NCBI GenBank assembly: GCA_038496675.1
Contig: CM076663.1
Span: 13,042,954-13,106,953 of the forward strand
Reading direction: 5' to 3'
Length of the DNA: 64,000 bases
Source of the DNA: Rachycentron canadum
Taxonomy: Eukaryota; Chordata; Actinopteri; Carangiformes; Rachycentridae
The translations under genes and the position numbers were made by a program. Shown here piece after piece: positions 32,541 to 46,204 of the stretch. Within the stretch, counting starts at the first letter, position 1; every line of letters begins with the position of its first letter. The notes beneath the pieces were generated by a model. The model was not told the origin of the DNA, did no database searches, and saw only the letters and a program-made list of their open reading frames with translations.

Positions 32541-35424
32541 ACCAAACAGCTGATGGTGATGGTGATAAAGGCAGTCTTGTAATGTCTGTCATGCACAGGT
32601 TCAGTAAAAACATTATAAGCTCTTTCATAGTGTGAGCTTCTCTGTTAACTGTCACTCTGTGCTTAGCTTCTAGTGCAATATGGCAGATCTCTCCTTACTC
32701 TTCCTTCCCTTATGTTTCTTCTCAGTTTCCCCTTTCCTGTGGTTTTGTCACTGCCCTGCTGGTTTCTCTCCTCTTTCTCGTTGCTTGTCTCATGTGTCAC
32801 GTTTTCCATTCCTCCTCAACTTCCTTTTGAGCCTTTTCCTCAGCCTTGCCTCCTCTACGGTTTTCCCTTCCTTTGGCACATCTTCTTCCATGGACGAGGA
32901 GAGTCCATAGGAGACGAGAGGAACTGTATCTCCGCTCAGTTTGCCACAGGCTCTCTTCAATATTTAATCAAGAGTGCATTTGTTTGAAGAGAGCTCTGAA
33001 TATGTGTGCAAGTGAGTGATAAAGAGAGATGTCTGACCAATGTCTGTGTAGATACTTTATTTGTATGCAGTAGAGAGGCAAATAAAGAAAAAAAGATTAG
33101 AAATGTGTATATTCGCTTGTGTGGTGACAATTTTGGGATGAAAGGCTTCTCCAGTCCAATATTCAAATTGGTTTACTATCTCTCCCTCTCTCTCTTTTGG
33201 CCTTCTTGTTCCTCTTGCTCTTTCTTTCCCCCTCTCCTTCATTGCTTCATTTCCCCTCCCCCTATAATCCATTCTTGTCCCTGTGCACCATCATGTAGCT
33301 CTGCTTTACTGTATAGCACTGTATATGCATTACTATATGTGGCTCATTCATTCAAATACTGTACTATCAGGTTTGTTTGATTTTGCTGTGTGTGCATATG
33401 TGGCTGTGTGTGCACGAATCAGCGGCTGGCCTCAGTGGTCCCCAGGGACAGCAGAGCGGCGTATTTCATCATCCTCTAGACTCGGCACAAGAAAGCCTTA
33501 AGTCCCCGTCTCTTCTTTTGCCTCTTCAGCAATTCAGCAAACACTGATTGTTTAACTTATTTCCTTCTGATGGTTTCAGGTGGCTGCTCGTGCTATAAGG
33601 CAAAGTACAATGTGCTTGTTACATTTTCAGATTTACTTTTAGACCAATTATAGTTACAACCCACAAACTTCTCACTTAAGTCTTTTGACTTATGTGGAGG
33701 AAGCATGCTGATTATCACACTAATGTTAAATGTCTGATGGCTTTGTTTTTTTTCAATGTTGCTGTCAACTGTAAAATATTCTCCTCACAGCTGAGCTGTG
33801 CAGTCATAGTTGTTTCGCAGCTTCTGCTTTAGTATTGTGCACCAAATCTCAGAAGGCAGCTATCTGAATGATAATCTGAGGAAGGACTGATGGCCTCGGG
33901 CTCTCAGTAATTGTGTTTAGCTCTCCTTCAGCACTTTGGCAGATTATAGCACCCATGAGGACGCAAGTGGGATTTGTTTTCTCTGCTGCTTTGTAGATGA
34001 CAAACCTTTCACTATAGAAATACTTTCCTTTGCATTTTTTACTGTATATTTCTCAACAAATACAGGATGAGTCAGAAGTTATTCACCAGCCACTTTAATA
34101 TAACTACTCTAAGATAAAGACTGAGTGTGATTTTAACTGTGTCCAATCACAAGTTATAAATTATTAATATTGAAGCTGACATTTTTTTTATTCAGTCATC
34201 ACACATAATACACTAAATCTAACATTATCTACAGTATATGTATCCAATAATGACTAAACAGGCCCAGGCTGAAGCAAAATATGTTATGTGCCTGTCCACA
34301 TTCTTATCAATTTATTTATACAATTTATTCAGCTTTATACCACCAGCAGTTGGTTTCCTACATGATGAATTTTCCTCCACAGTTAAAACAATTTTGGTGA
34401 GATTCTTCAGCATTTAGATTTTTTTGCCCCAATTTTTTTTTGTGCTGGTTTGAGGTGACAACTCAAACTGAGAATAAGTGTCTGTGGAGTTTAAAGCTTT
34501 CACACATCTTCACCTTGCTTGTCTAAGGACTTCCAGATTTTGTGTGTCTATGTTCATCACTGTTATTTTTCCTTGTTTCGACTCCAGATTCAGAACAAAG
34601 CCTGCCTTTAATGTGTGAAAGAATTAAGTGTTACAGCAAGCTTTTGATCAAAATGAAATAAAGAGATTTTTGTGTTATGCGTGTGTGTGTGTTATTTAAC
34701 TGTCAAACTGTATATGTGCTGGGCCATTACCTCTGACAGCGATGCTGTTGGTATAATCTGAATCTGTGAAAGGGGCCAATTATCCCAGATTACAAGTCCT
34801 ATCAGAAAAGCAGGGTCGACATCTGAGTTATACAACTGAACCCACTGCACTCAAGATGAACTCTGCTCATCTTTATGTCATCTGGAGTAGCAGGCTCCTC
34901 TTGGATCTACTGAATTCAAATTAATTCTCTTTCATATCATATTCAGTTGAATTCTTAAATCAAATTTGATGCATGTTCAGAAAATTCCTTAACACTTTTA
35001 AGCCAAAAAGAGAATTTCTTCTTGTCCTATAACTCATTGGCTACATTGCCATGAAAAGAAAAAACATGGTTTGTCTGCTGCATCTAAAATATGGCACAGC
35101 AGTGAATGCTTTGTATTACCGTGATAAAGAATTGCACATTTGAATTCAAGTTCAAATTCAAAATTTGATTGCCCATCAAAACATGATGGAAATCTTTCTT
35201 TGGTAGAGCTCATGGAAGCATTAGATAAAAATAAATAAACACACATATAAAGCAGGCACTGAATAAAAATGCACTGAATAAAAATTCACTGACACATTTA
35301 AATCAAAGAAGATATTCTGTCTGCTGCACATCAAAAAATGTTTCAACCTGTTTCCCAAATTGTAACTCTGTAGCAATACAAGTTGTTTAACCACTGAGTT
35401 TTTATTGGATTTTTTAAGCTGATA

Positions 35425-35471
35425 CCAATATTGACAATTGAATATATATATTATATTCAATATAATATTGG
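35425..35471. repeat. AT-rich imperfect inverted repeat
   Basis: The left arm starts CCAATATTGAC and continues ATTGAATATA; the right arm is TATATTCAAT then AATATTGG. The arms pair over about 20 bp with a small bulge and a short loop. Confidence 0.7.
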
Positions 35472-36641
35472 TGTTCATATTTTTTTAAGTTAAACGCATC
35501 ATATAAACAAACATTAAAAAGCAAAGACTAAAAATGTATTCACCCTTGTGGAAAAACAACTTTTATTTATAAAACAGCTGTGCTTGGATGTCAGCAGTGT
35601 ACTGGTTGAGCTGTGCATGTACTGAAAGTATTTATTTGTTGATCTTTGACCCCAAACTGTGCTGACGTTTGTGGGTGGAACCTGCTGCTTTTCCTGGATG
35701 AAAAGCCAATCATTTGTGCTCTTGAATTTTCAAACCTGTTCGAAAACAGATTCCCCCACATAACTACACACACACACACACGGGAAATATCGCTTGATAA
35801 AATATCAGCATGCTGATGTGGGTGTCAGGCTTGTTACAAAACCACTTGGTCTCTGAAAAGTAGCGATTTACTGGCATTTACTGGTAGCTAAGCAGCGCCA
35901 TCAGTAAGTGTGGAGTGGTAATGAGAAATTTAAACTGAGCTGGACATTTTGAAGTTGAAAAAGAAATTTGTCAGTGCTCTTTAGTGGACAATCTATGTAA
36001 CAGCAGCCCACTGTTTGTAAACTTATTGGTATATTTGGACCTATATGACACTGATAGATCAGTGGTTGGTCAACTCATGGTTGGACTCCACATGAAGGGA
36101 ACACACCAGGGCTTTTTCAGACCTACTCTTTTACCAGCATGTTCCACATACATCCACAAGGAAGAGGAAGATTAAAAAAAGATGAGCGTTGATTTTGCGG
36201 GTTCCTCGTGTTTTGGCTCACCTGCCAACCCACCTTCTTCCTCAGGTTAAACTGGCAAACTAAACTCCAGGCTCCGCCGAATTTCTCAGACTGCCAGGAC
36301 AAAATACAAAACTTGAAACTTGAAACACACCCTCACACTCCGGCTGCTCTTTGTTTACCTATGGAAATCTGAACCAGGTAACGTGGTGACGTAGCCCTGC
36401 TGTGCCCTCTGTTTGTTTCCTCTCTGTCTCCCCCCAGAAGACCATTATCCCTAGTATTGTGTTAAATGTGCAACCTGTGACATAAATAATCAGTAACTTC
36501 TTCGTGTCATGTGAGCTTCACCAATACCACGCAGAAAATGTGATGGTTTTAAATGTACCTCGTGATTTTCCTTTGTCAGACTAGTCAAAGAATGAAAGGT
36601 GGAAGTGATGCAATGTTTCTATGCACCTGTGACCCCCCCTA

Positions 36642-36644
<3 letters not shown>

Positions 36645-36686
<42 letters not shown>
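36645..36686. repeat. (CA)n microsatellite next to rapgef5 promoter
   Basis: Nearly pure CA run about 60 bases upstream of the CpG-rich start of rapgef5. Confidence 0.93.
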
Positions 36687-36687
<1 letters not shown>

Positions 36688-36801
36688 TCAACCTGGTAGT
36701 ACTGAGGAGTAGGTCGCGCGAACCATTGGGTGGAGCAGCAGCGTCGCGTGCTGCGGAATACATTCAGTAGGTCGTAAACGCCGCGCGCGGTTTGGTTGCA
36801 G

Positions 36802-36885
36802 ATGCAGGTCGTGGAGAGTGAGCGCGAGGCGGGGGGAAATGGCGAACGGGCGCGGGCGGCGGTGCGCCTTGTGAGGATACAGTAG
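36802..36885 (+). CDS. upstream ORF in rapgef5 leader, 27 codons
   Basis: ATG at 36802, in the same frame as rapgef5, ends in TAG at 36883-36885. The stop shows that the rapgef5 frame is closed upstream, which supports 36943 as the start. Translation would depend on where transcription begins. Confidence 0.35.
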   Translation: MQVVESEREAGGNGERARAAVRLVRIQ

Positions 36886-36942
36886 ACGCCGGGAGCGGAG
36901 GCAGGCGGCAGCTCGAGGACAGACGGGAGACGGAGAGGAGCC

Positions 36943-37086
36943 ATGGAGGACTCTGAGCCCACCGAGGACGGCTTGCTCGCGGGCTTGCGGTGGAACCGGA
37001 GCGCACGAGACCAGGCTCAGCTCAAACACAAAATCCGGGATCTGCCGGGGCTACTCAAGCACGGGCTGCACCTGCGGAAGAAGAGC
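36943..37086 (+). CDS. rapgef5: rapgef5 coding exon 1
   Basis: 48 codons from ATG (G at -3 and +4) to donor GTGAGT. It encodes MEDSEPTEDGLLAGLRWNRS and then a basic stretch ending LKHGLHLRKKS. GC-rich. No known domain. Confidence 0.85.
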
Positions 37087-37281
37087 GTGAGTATTTCAAA
37101 CCGACCGCTGACTTAATGTCCGTCCTTCCGTGTTTGGTGTGAGATGAACGTTAGCACCGGGTTTATCACCTTCAGCCATCAGGTTTCCAGATAACACAGA
37201 TAACTCTGTGCTCTGAGGCTGTTTCATAACCTCGTCACGACTCAGGTGTTTTCATGATGTTTATAGCATTTCTGTCGCAGA

Positions 37282-37334
<53 letters not shown>

Positions 37335-40300
37335 CGCATGCTACATCCATAATAAATAGATTTGCTGTTTGACACCATACCTTCACACTCCGGTAGTCAA
37401 GGCAACACTACCCCCCCAACCATAAGCTACATATAAATCTATTTACATACACTCTATATATTCACCTACAAAAACATGTTTACACTTGAGCAACTAACAG
37501 TTATTTTCTGTAATTGTGTGTTACTTTGCCTTCACTTGATTAAAATTAGTGGAAAATATTATGATAATAAAATATGTCAAAAGAGAAGCAGCCAATTGTC
37601 AAATATATGAGAACTGCAAGATAAATAGATTGGAAGAATTGTTATATTCTGATTGCATTTAATTTTCTGTTGACTAATTAAAAGCTCTATTCTGTAGTAA
37701 ATGAGGAAATCTCTTTAAATTTGTATTATGCGACCTTCCTAATCCTAATGGGGCAAATCTGTTGAAATCTATCTCATGGGTACACTGGCTCTTTTTGTGA
37801 TGATTGGTCAACTAAGCAGTAAAAATGTGTGTGACTTGCTGTGCCCTGATGTGGAACAAACACACCTGACAAGCCAAATAGCTGCTCACGAGTGTCAGCT
37901 CCGCTCATCTTCATCATTGACAGCAGCAGCCAGGGGAGAACGTGTCCCTGATTGCCTCTGTGGGAATCACAGACAGAGTGCCAGGACTTCCAGTCCCACT
38001 GCTGCCAAATGTGCTAAAAATATGCAGCATTTGTAGCATAAAGCTACTTTGGAGCAAGTAGATGAACAGTTTATGTCATGTTACATCTTGTTAATTTAAG
38101 CTATATTTAAAGACCTACAGATGGAGGTCACTTTGTTTTCCTGTCACCAACCTGATTGCAGTAATGTGATATGATAAATTCTCCCCTGGTAACTTACCAG
38201 TGTTAGTAAATTCTAACATTTTCAAAAGAAAATTTAAGAATTGGGAATACCACACAAGAATATTATAGTAAATGATGAATGATTGATTGATCAAGTATTA
38301 CATATGTGTCAAAATGACGTAGCTACTCCAATCACACCAAGAGCTGGATCACATACTGTATCCCATATACACAGTACATAACTGGACACAGTATCATGCA
38401 TTGTTTCTTCTTTGTTTTTGTCCGTTGCCTGAGAATGGGTGAAAGGGAAGCAAAGAGGGGGAGATGAAGATTAGAAGTTTTTCTTCTGCTCTCTTCATCT
38501 AACTTAGTGTGTCTGTGTGTGTGAGTGTGATGAGGCGTAGGTAAGTAGTGTAAAGGTATGGACTGTTCTGTACAGACGTGTTTTCTCTAGACACTGGCAG
38601 CTGGCTATGCTTCACCTTCATATTTGCATAGGTGCATTATCCAAAAACATGTTTGCAAGGGACTACCAGAGAGCATTTGCAATGCACTACAATGGCACTC
38701 AAAATTGGAAAGTCATTGCACACATCTTGTCTGTTTTGTTTGATCATCATGAGCTACTTTTTTCTCTAATATTGGAGCCCAATAAGAAGTGCAAATATCT
38801 GACATAAGCAGATTTTCACATTACCTCATATGTTTCTTTAATGTTCGCTGACAGCCTATGAAGGGAGTTGAAGCTGCTGTGTAGCACTGAGCCATCTGTC
38901 GCCTTTGGTCCCAGCCTGGAGCAGCCTCACCTTGGAGAATCCTGATTTTCTCTGTTGTGACTTGCTCTGGTATTCAATTATTAGTCTTTTATTGGCTGTA
39001 GTTTGACAAGAACAAAGAGATTTCCTTAAAGGAATACTTAACTTAGTTTTCAACTGTTACACAATGGGTTCTCTGATCAATTGTCACCTTGTAGATTTTA
39101 ACCTGGAACCTAACCCTAAAACCTGGATGGTTTTACCTTAACTGCAGCTCAGTCAGGTGTCAGATTTAAGATCCACTTATTGGCTTAACAAAGTCACTTG
39201 AAAGTACATCTGTGCTGAGGACATATTATGAGTTATTCCACCTTATGTAAAACATTTGTGTATGAGCCTGCTGGTGAGGAGACGTTATCATAGCAAGTGA
39301 GAGTCTCGAGCTACTAGTAGAACTACTAGCTCGGTTTGAAAGACAGATGCTAACTGATCAAGCTGACTGATATTATTGCAAATACGTTTGAGCCCAGAGT
39401 CAATTTTCCACAACCAGTTTTGCTATGAACTGTTTGTTTTGGTCACATTTTATTGCTGACACCAAAACAGAAGAAGCTTGAGACATGAAACTGTCTTCAA
39501 AGATAATGCTGCCGACAGCTGAGAGAAAAAATTTAACATTGTTTCTAAACGATCACTGATTGGTCTTAATATAAAATTTGTTGTAATAATAGCAGAGGTT
39601 TAAAGGTAGGGAACTAATTTGTCATTTGGTCAAGAAGATTAGTACAAGTACATCATAATTTGCAATGGCTTCCTTTAGCCAAAAATAAAAGCAGACCCAT
39701 AAAACACCAAAGGTATGAGGAACACTAAAATTGGACATGGCATACATTGTGCACTAGGTTGTTTGATGCACAAACATCTCTTTGCATTCTTTATGCAAAC
39801 AAAGGAAATTATACATGTTGAAAGGAGTTCAATTATGGTGCAAATACTATTCTGTTTGTGGTTGCTGCATTTTGTTGTTTTTCTTTCTTTTGCTCAATTT
39901 ATGGCAGACTTTGCACAGGAAATTTCATTACAGTCTTTGTTATTAAATGTGACATTTGAAAAAAAAAATATGTAATGCGCTTGATGTGACCACTAGATGT
40001 GAAGTTGGACCTTGTAGATTAAAAGGTGTACACAGGCCTAAATTCAAAGGTGAACACAAGCCTGTATAAATGTCTGCTCAAAACCATATCATATTATGAT
40101 CATATTTACAATCACAGTCTTAGAGGAAAGTTAATGATATTCCTCAGAGGATGATCTCATTTCTGCATTATCCATGCTGCAAAACAGTGGCTCATGATGT
40201 GTTTTTATGTCTGCCAGCAATATTTCATATTCATAACAGCATTGTACATTGCGATGAAAAAGATGAAAGGGAAAGAGAGACTCAAACATATTCGCACTCA

Positions 40301-43300
40301 CTCACCATAATAATTTACATATACAATGACTATAGAACCACTGCATTTGACTAAAAGGATTAACATAACGGCTAAAATATACATAGTAACATACTTTACT
40401 AAAATAAAATAAATACAATAATGCAGGAATATACGCAGAATCAACAGTTGCTAATCATTTGTGAAAGGCAACGATAGAACAAGTGCATTCAAAATAATAC
40501 ATATTTAAAGTGGTTTTAAATTTTTTTTGTTTTTCAAACATTTTAGGTTAGAAAATCAATTCATAAATGAGCTAGATGAGAGTTTGATTTCCAATAAGAT
40601 ATATGAACATAATATTCAGCCATAATATTGATTAGATTTGATTGAAACTTCAAACCTTAAGTGGAAGAATCCAGACAATCAGACACACCTATTTTCAAAG
40701 ACAGACCTTTTTAAAATCAAAATCTGGACTATCTTATCTGGTTCTATAATATTCTGGTTGGAACAATTTAGGATTATCTGATCTGATCTGATCAGTTGGT
40801 TAATGTTTTTTTTTATTTTTTTCATAATCAAAAGCCACTATAAAAGACTACAAAAAAGAAGCAAAAGAAGCTGCATAACTAGATAACCTGAAATACATGA
40901 GTGTCTAAGAGTTGCTGGTAAGCCAAAGGTCATGTGAATTGGCAGATAGGAGTAAACCGGCTGCTGGGTTTATGTGTGTTTGTCTATTTGTGTGTGTGCC
41001 CATTGAGCTGTAGCTGCTTTGATGTCTCCATTTTGACTTCTTTGTATGACAGATCTGTCGAGGAGTCGACAGGAGCTTAGCGTGAATGTGAAGTGTGTGT
41101 GTGTGTGAGGGGGCTTGCCAAGCATACCGTGCAACAGCTCTTCACTGTGCTGAGCAATCTAATCTGAGAGTAATCCATTTCTTGCAGATAATGACCTCGC
41201 TCTCATTCTCTCTCTCTCTCTCTCTGTATACACACTTTGAAGTCATCACACAGATAAGCGTGTCAGCATGTGCTCTCTCTTTATAGCCCTCATCTCTTTG
41301 CTCTTTTCTTCTCTTCCTCCTCTTCCATCACTCTCTTTTGGCCTCCGGTGTACTGACAGCAACGGGCTGTATATACACTGTGACGGAGAATGTAAGGTGG
41401 AGGGATGGGGGGTGTGTTTGTGAGATGTTGAGGCACAGACAAAGAGGCTCACAGGAACATGGCCAGCAGACATCTCTCTCGTCGTGTGACACAGTATGAA
41501 TGAAACACCTCCAGTGCAAGTATGTCTGGACTGTGTTTGTGAGAAGAGATGATGATGGTGGAGTTACAAAGAGCCCTTGAGAGATCTGCCTTCACCAGAC
41601 AGAGAGACAAAGAGATGGAGAGATAAGATACACTGACCAAGACAAAGGAGAGAAAGAAGGAGCAAGACAGAGATAGCAAGAGTCAGAAACAATTTATTTA
41701 GTCTGTGTGCTTGGCTGGTTTGTGTGCTCTACTTAACCCCCAGTCCAAACACTGCATGTCTTCACACAGACACAAAAACAAAGTCTCATCTGTTCTGATA
41801 TCTAAGAGAATGTGTACACTGATCAGTTTTTCACTGTATGTTTTTTTTGCTGCACTAAAACAGCAGGGTCAGACCTAAAATCTGCAATGTCTCACTGAAT
41901 GACCGATTCTAGTTGGGTGGACATGTTCTTACCATTGGTCAGCTGAATGTCATGAAACTGAGTTGGAGTCAAGTACATGCTTGGACCAAGTATGGGTGCC
42001 AACTGTGGGCTCAGGGCTTACTTCTTGTTAATGGCACTTGGGCGGTCACCTTGCTGCTCTGGTCTCAAGAGCAGGAGAGTGTGAGGAAGAGAAATAAGAT
42101 GTTAGTAACTGCTAACCTAAAGAAACTAGCAGATCTGATTAACAAGTAAACAACAAATTCCAGCAACCAGAAATGAGAAAATACATTTTCTTCAGCACAG
42201 CAAAAAAAAAAAAAAGTTTCTGTTCAGAAACACGAGAGGGCTTAATTTCAAACATTTATAGGACGTGTTCAGTTTGTCCATCCATCCATTATCTATACTG
42301 CTTATCTGTGTAGGATCAGGGGGCCCTGAGCCAATCTAAGGTGACATTGTGTGAGAGTACACCATGACAGGACAGGTCGTTGCAAGGCTGACATATATAA
42401 GTAGACAAACATCCATTCACACTCACATTTACGTGCAATTTAGAGTCAGCAATGAACTTAACCTGCACGTCTCCGGACTGTAGGAGGAAGCAGAGAGGAA
42501 GAACTCACAGAGGAACAGGGAGAAAACGCCATTCAGAAAGGCCCCAGACCCAGGAATCAAACCCAGAACCTTCTTGCAATGAGGCAAAAAGTGCTACTGA
42601 CTTTGGATAAACACATAATGCAGTAATTTTAGAACAACAGATGGGAGTGGCTGAAAACAAGGCTACTAGCTAAAATACTCGTATATCCAATTATACTTGT
42701 CAAACTCAGGGAATTAGTGGTTGTAAAATCAGGATTTTAACAGCAGAGCAGCAACTTGGAAGCTAACATACAGTCTTAATGGGCCACGTTTCAGTCACTA
42801 TTTTAAAGTTTGTTGTGTTGTCTGACAACAGAAATAGAAAACATGTAATTATGAACAGTTTCATTAGGGGTTACAGCTGCATTAAACACTGTATATGTGA
42901 GCACTGACAGTCAAAGCAAACAGATATAGGATTGAAACTAGCTGACATTGGGCTGAATGCATCTATCTATTATATTGTGCACGATGACCATAGTGGTCCG
43001 ACAATAAACTAGAGTTTGACTTTACCTTGTTTTGAAACTGTTTGATTATGATTCTGAATAAAAACTTTTGCTTTTGGAGTTTCTGCCACCTTCTGTGTGG
43101 CCAATGTCAGGGCTACAACCAATGTTTGCAATGTTGATCAATCTGCTTATTATTTCCCTGACTTCTTGGTCTATAAAATGTCAGAAGATGGTAAAATACA
43201 ATGGCCCAAAATGCAAGTACTGTCATACCAAAATAAAAAAACAAAAACAAGAAGCAGCAACCCCTCACAACTGAGGACCTGGAAACACATGATCATTATC

Positions 43301-45987
43301 AGGTCGGCTTTACTGTGTCAGCTGCTCATTCAGTTACACCAGCTACAGAGAAATATTTAAACGAATGAATGAATTGTGAATTCACCTGCAAAACAGGATA
43401 TAGGTGATCACACTGAGTGGGGAGTGAATAAAATACTGGTTTTGTGTATCTGTCCTAATCGTTAGTTTACGGTTTGAGTTTTACAGTTTTGTTGTCCTGA
43501 CTCTTAAGTGTAGTGTTAAACTGTTTGATGTTTTAGGAAACACAATGATTTGTTGTCTTGCCCAGAATTAGATTGATTCATCTATAGTATCTGTCAGGCA
43601 TGTAGTTAGCTTATCTTAGCATAAAGTGTGATCCACCAACAAATAGTGCTGCACATAGCCAACTGTGAAACCAGACGCTGTTTTAACACTTCATGTTCTG
43701 CTTTCAGCAGAAAGGTATTACTAACTTTGGACAGAGCCAGGTTAGCTGCGTCCCTCTGTTCCCAGTCTTTGTGCTGTGCTGAGCTAACTGGCTGCTGGCT
43801 TTTGCATCATGCATTGGATGGACAAACGAGTGGTGATCATCTCCTCTAACTCTCGGTCAGACACCACAGAGGCACATCTCCCAAAATGTTGAGCTATTCC
43901 TTTAATGAAGAGTAGGTGAGCTATGATAGTCACTCGCTTTGAATACGGCGTGTGTGCTCATGTGTCTGTGTGTGTCTGTGACATCCCAGACAGTATCATC
44001 GCTCTAATGAGGATCACACACACTGCTCTGTATCTCTCTAATCATCCCTCTATTTCATTTTCTTGCAACTCAAAGCCGCAGTCGAGCACTTCTCTCCTTC
44101 TCTGTCTTTGTCTTGCTGACTCTTTCTCGATTACAATTAAAATGATGTCTCTCACCGCCTCATATCTCTCCCTCTCCATCTGTCATGCTCCTTTCCCCTT
44201 TCATATATTCATAGGCTGTTGTGAATTGTGCAGCCTCCCTCTCTTCTTTTCTTCTCTTGCACACTAACTAACTTGTTTATATTTCTTCACCTACATCCAT
44301 CTTCTACAGTTGCTTAGGTGCTTTTCATTTGTCCCATCATTTGATCTCGCTGTATCTCACTATTCGTCATCATCTGGTGATTTGTTATTGTCAGCCAGTG
44401 AGAGGTGAGGGGCAGCAGCGATTGCCAGTGCTAGATCAGATTTCTGTGAAGGTTTCCATAGGGAGTTAAACCCACAACTCTATCAGTGATCCTGTTTCAC
44501 TAACTGAGCTCAAAGACCAGTTGCACTCCTATTGCAGGAGGTTCTGATCTGTTGGTTTTTAACAAACGTGATTGTCATCCTAATACAACACTACAGTTTG
44601 TATTTTTATTAGGGGTCCAGCACAATGTTGTGGTTGTGTTTAAAGCAGTATCCTCACCCATAAAAATGAAAATAGTCTTTTGCAAATCTAAGCTACATTC
44701 AGCCCTTTATCTTATGTTGGTGTATTTATCCTAAAATCACTTGTCACACCTTCCTTACACGCAGGTGATCTCTGTTCAACTATGAACTCAACTTTAAAAA
44801 CATTGGGCGGTACCATTTAGGTGTGTCAGTACAGAAGGGACCAATATTAATGCAAACAATAAATTTGTGCTTTACATCTGTATTTACTGAGATAAACTTC
44901 AATTTTTCCATTTTTTTTCTGTTCATTGTCAAAATGCTTCTTCAAACAACAGTGATTAAGTAACTTTTCAGGGAGGTCAGTACTTTCACACTGTGAAGGT
45001 TGGACACTAACAGATGAAGCTTTTTCTTAACTGCTGGATCTGGACAAAATGAATATTGGAATAGTGAGTATTGGCCAGAAAAGTCAAATAAGTTTTTTTT
45101 GTTTTGTATCCTTTGGTAAACCACACAGAGTCATAAAACCTGTAAAAATGTACTATCTTGCCATTAATTATTCTTATTGTGAGTCTAAAAATGCAGCTGT
45201 CAAACATTTGAGGCAAGGATTTAATTCAGCAACAGAAAGGTATTACTAAATCACATCACACTGTATTACACTGCAGTGAAACATGTCTGCATGTTGCGCC
45301 TTTTCTGCTTTACTTAATCTAACAGTTTTTATTATTCTGTTTTATGATTAATGTGTCATCTCCTCTACCACCATAATAATCCATAAAGATTATAAGATTA
45401 TAAAGAAAGCTTTTTTTCTTGCCAGGGAGGTAGAGATGAAGTGGATACACCCATGGAAAAGGCTGCAACACGATGACATGATGGTCGGGACTATGAAAAG
45501 ATTTGCCATTGTGACACTTTAATGTTATGATAGGTTTCCAGTTGGAATGACAGTTGTGATGATGTTTTTTTATTGTTTTATCATTTCATATCACAGATTT
45601 CCTATTGATGTGTGCTGGTGTGAATTTGTGTCACCGTTAAACTATTTAGGTCAGATAATAATTATACACTAAACCGAGTAGCCAGGTTCTGTAACTTTTG
45701 CCAACTGCACATTAAGGCCACTAAATAAAACAAGAAAGTCCCTGTATGAGCAATGATTGTTAGCGCTGTCGGTCTGAACAAAACCTGACTAATGTTTCTG
45801 GAATGGCAAAACTGGTCTTTCTCATCTCAGTCTTGTTTGTTTAGTGTGTTTACTGTGTGTGTTTCATCGTGTGTTGGCTCTGACGGCTTGTGTATTTTGT
45901 CTCAACAGCAGTCACCTGACACTATTCCTGGGCCGAGCACTGGACCTACAGTACACAAGGTAAGGAAACACACACACACATATACAC

Positions 45988-46020
<33 letters not shown>

Positions 46021-46152
46021 GGTGATGTCATTCCTCCTTTAGTTTTACTGTGAAGTAAAAAAGTGTGAAAAGTGTTTGTTTTGCCTCAATACAAGTGATA
46101 TCACTGTTGATATTACCTTTGGGCTTTTTCAGTGTTAGTCTCTCCAACTATA

Positions 46153-46204
<52 letters not shown>

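Larger units (their letters stand above)
24291..36700. other. il6-rapgef5 intergenic region, no gene seen
   Basis: About 12.4 kb. Short ORFs only, none recognisable apart from transposase remnants. Contents: poly-T at 24946-24974, decayed repeats at 25135-25330 and 32435-32540, a dead Tc1-like transposon at 30455-31810, an AT-rich inverted repeat near 35425-35471 and a CA microsatellite at 36645-36686. In human, STEAP1B lies in this interval; no STEAP reading frame was recognised here. Confidence 0.6.
36705..37090 (+). promoter_or_regulatory. rapgef5: CpG-rich promoter and first exon of rapgef5
   Basis: CpG density rises sharply from about 36715 (GGTCGCGCG, CCGCGCGCGG, GGGCGCGGGCGGC) in otherwise AT-rich surroundings and falls after the first exon. 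No TATA box seen. This is the expected look of a CpG-island promoter; the exact start site is unknown. Confidence 0.65.
37087..45908 (+). other. rapgef5 intron 1
   Basis: About 8.8 kb, no exon recognised. It holds a CT microsatellite (37284-37327) and three teleost repeats (42278-42590, 43100-43370, 43560-43910). Confidence 0.7.

Noticed and set aside
32673..32987. A 104-residue + strand frame with many hydrophobic residues
   Set aside because: The DNA is a CT-rich stretch, which makes Leu/Ser/Phe/Pro by composition. No family resemblance and no exon context.
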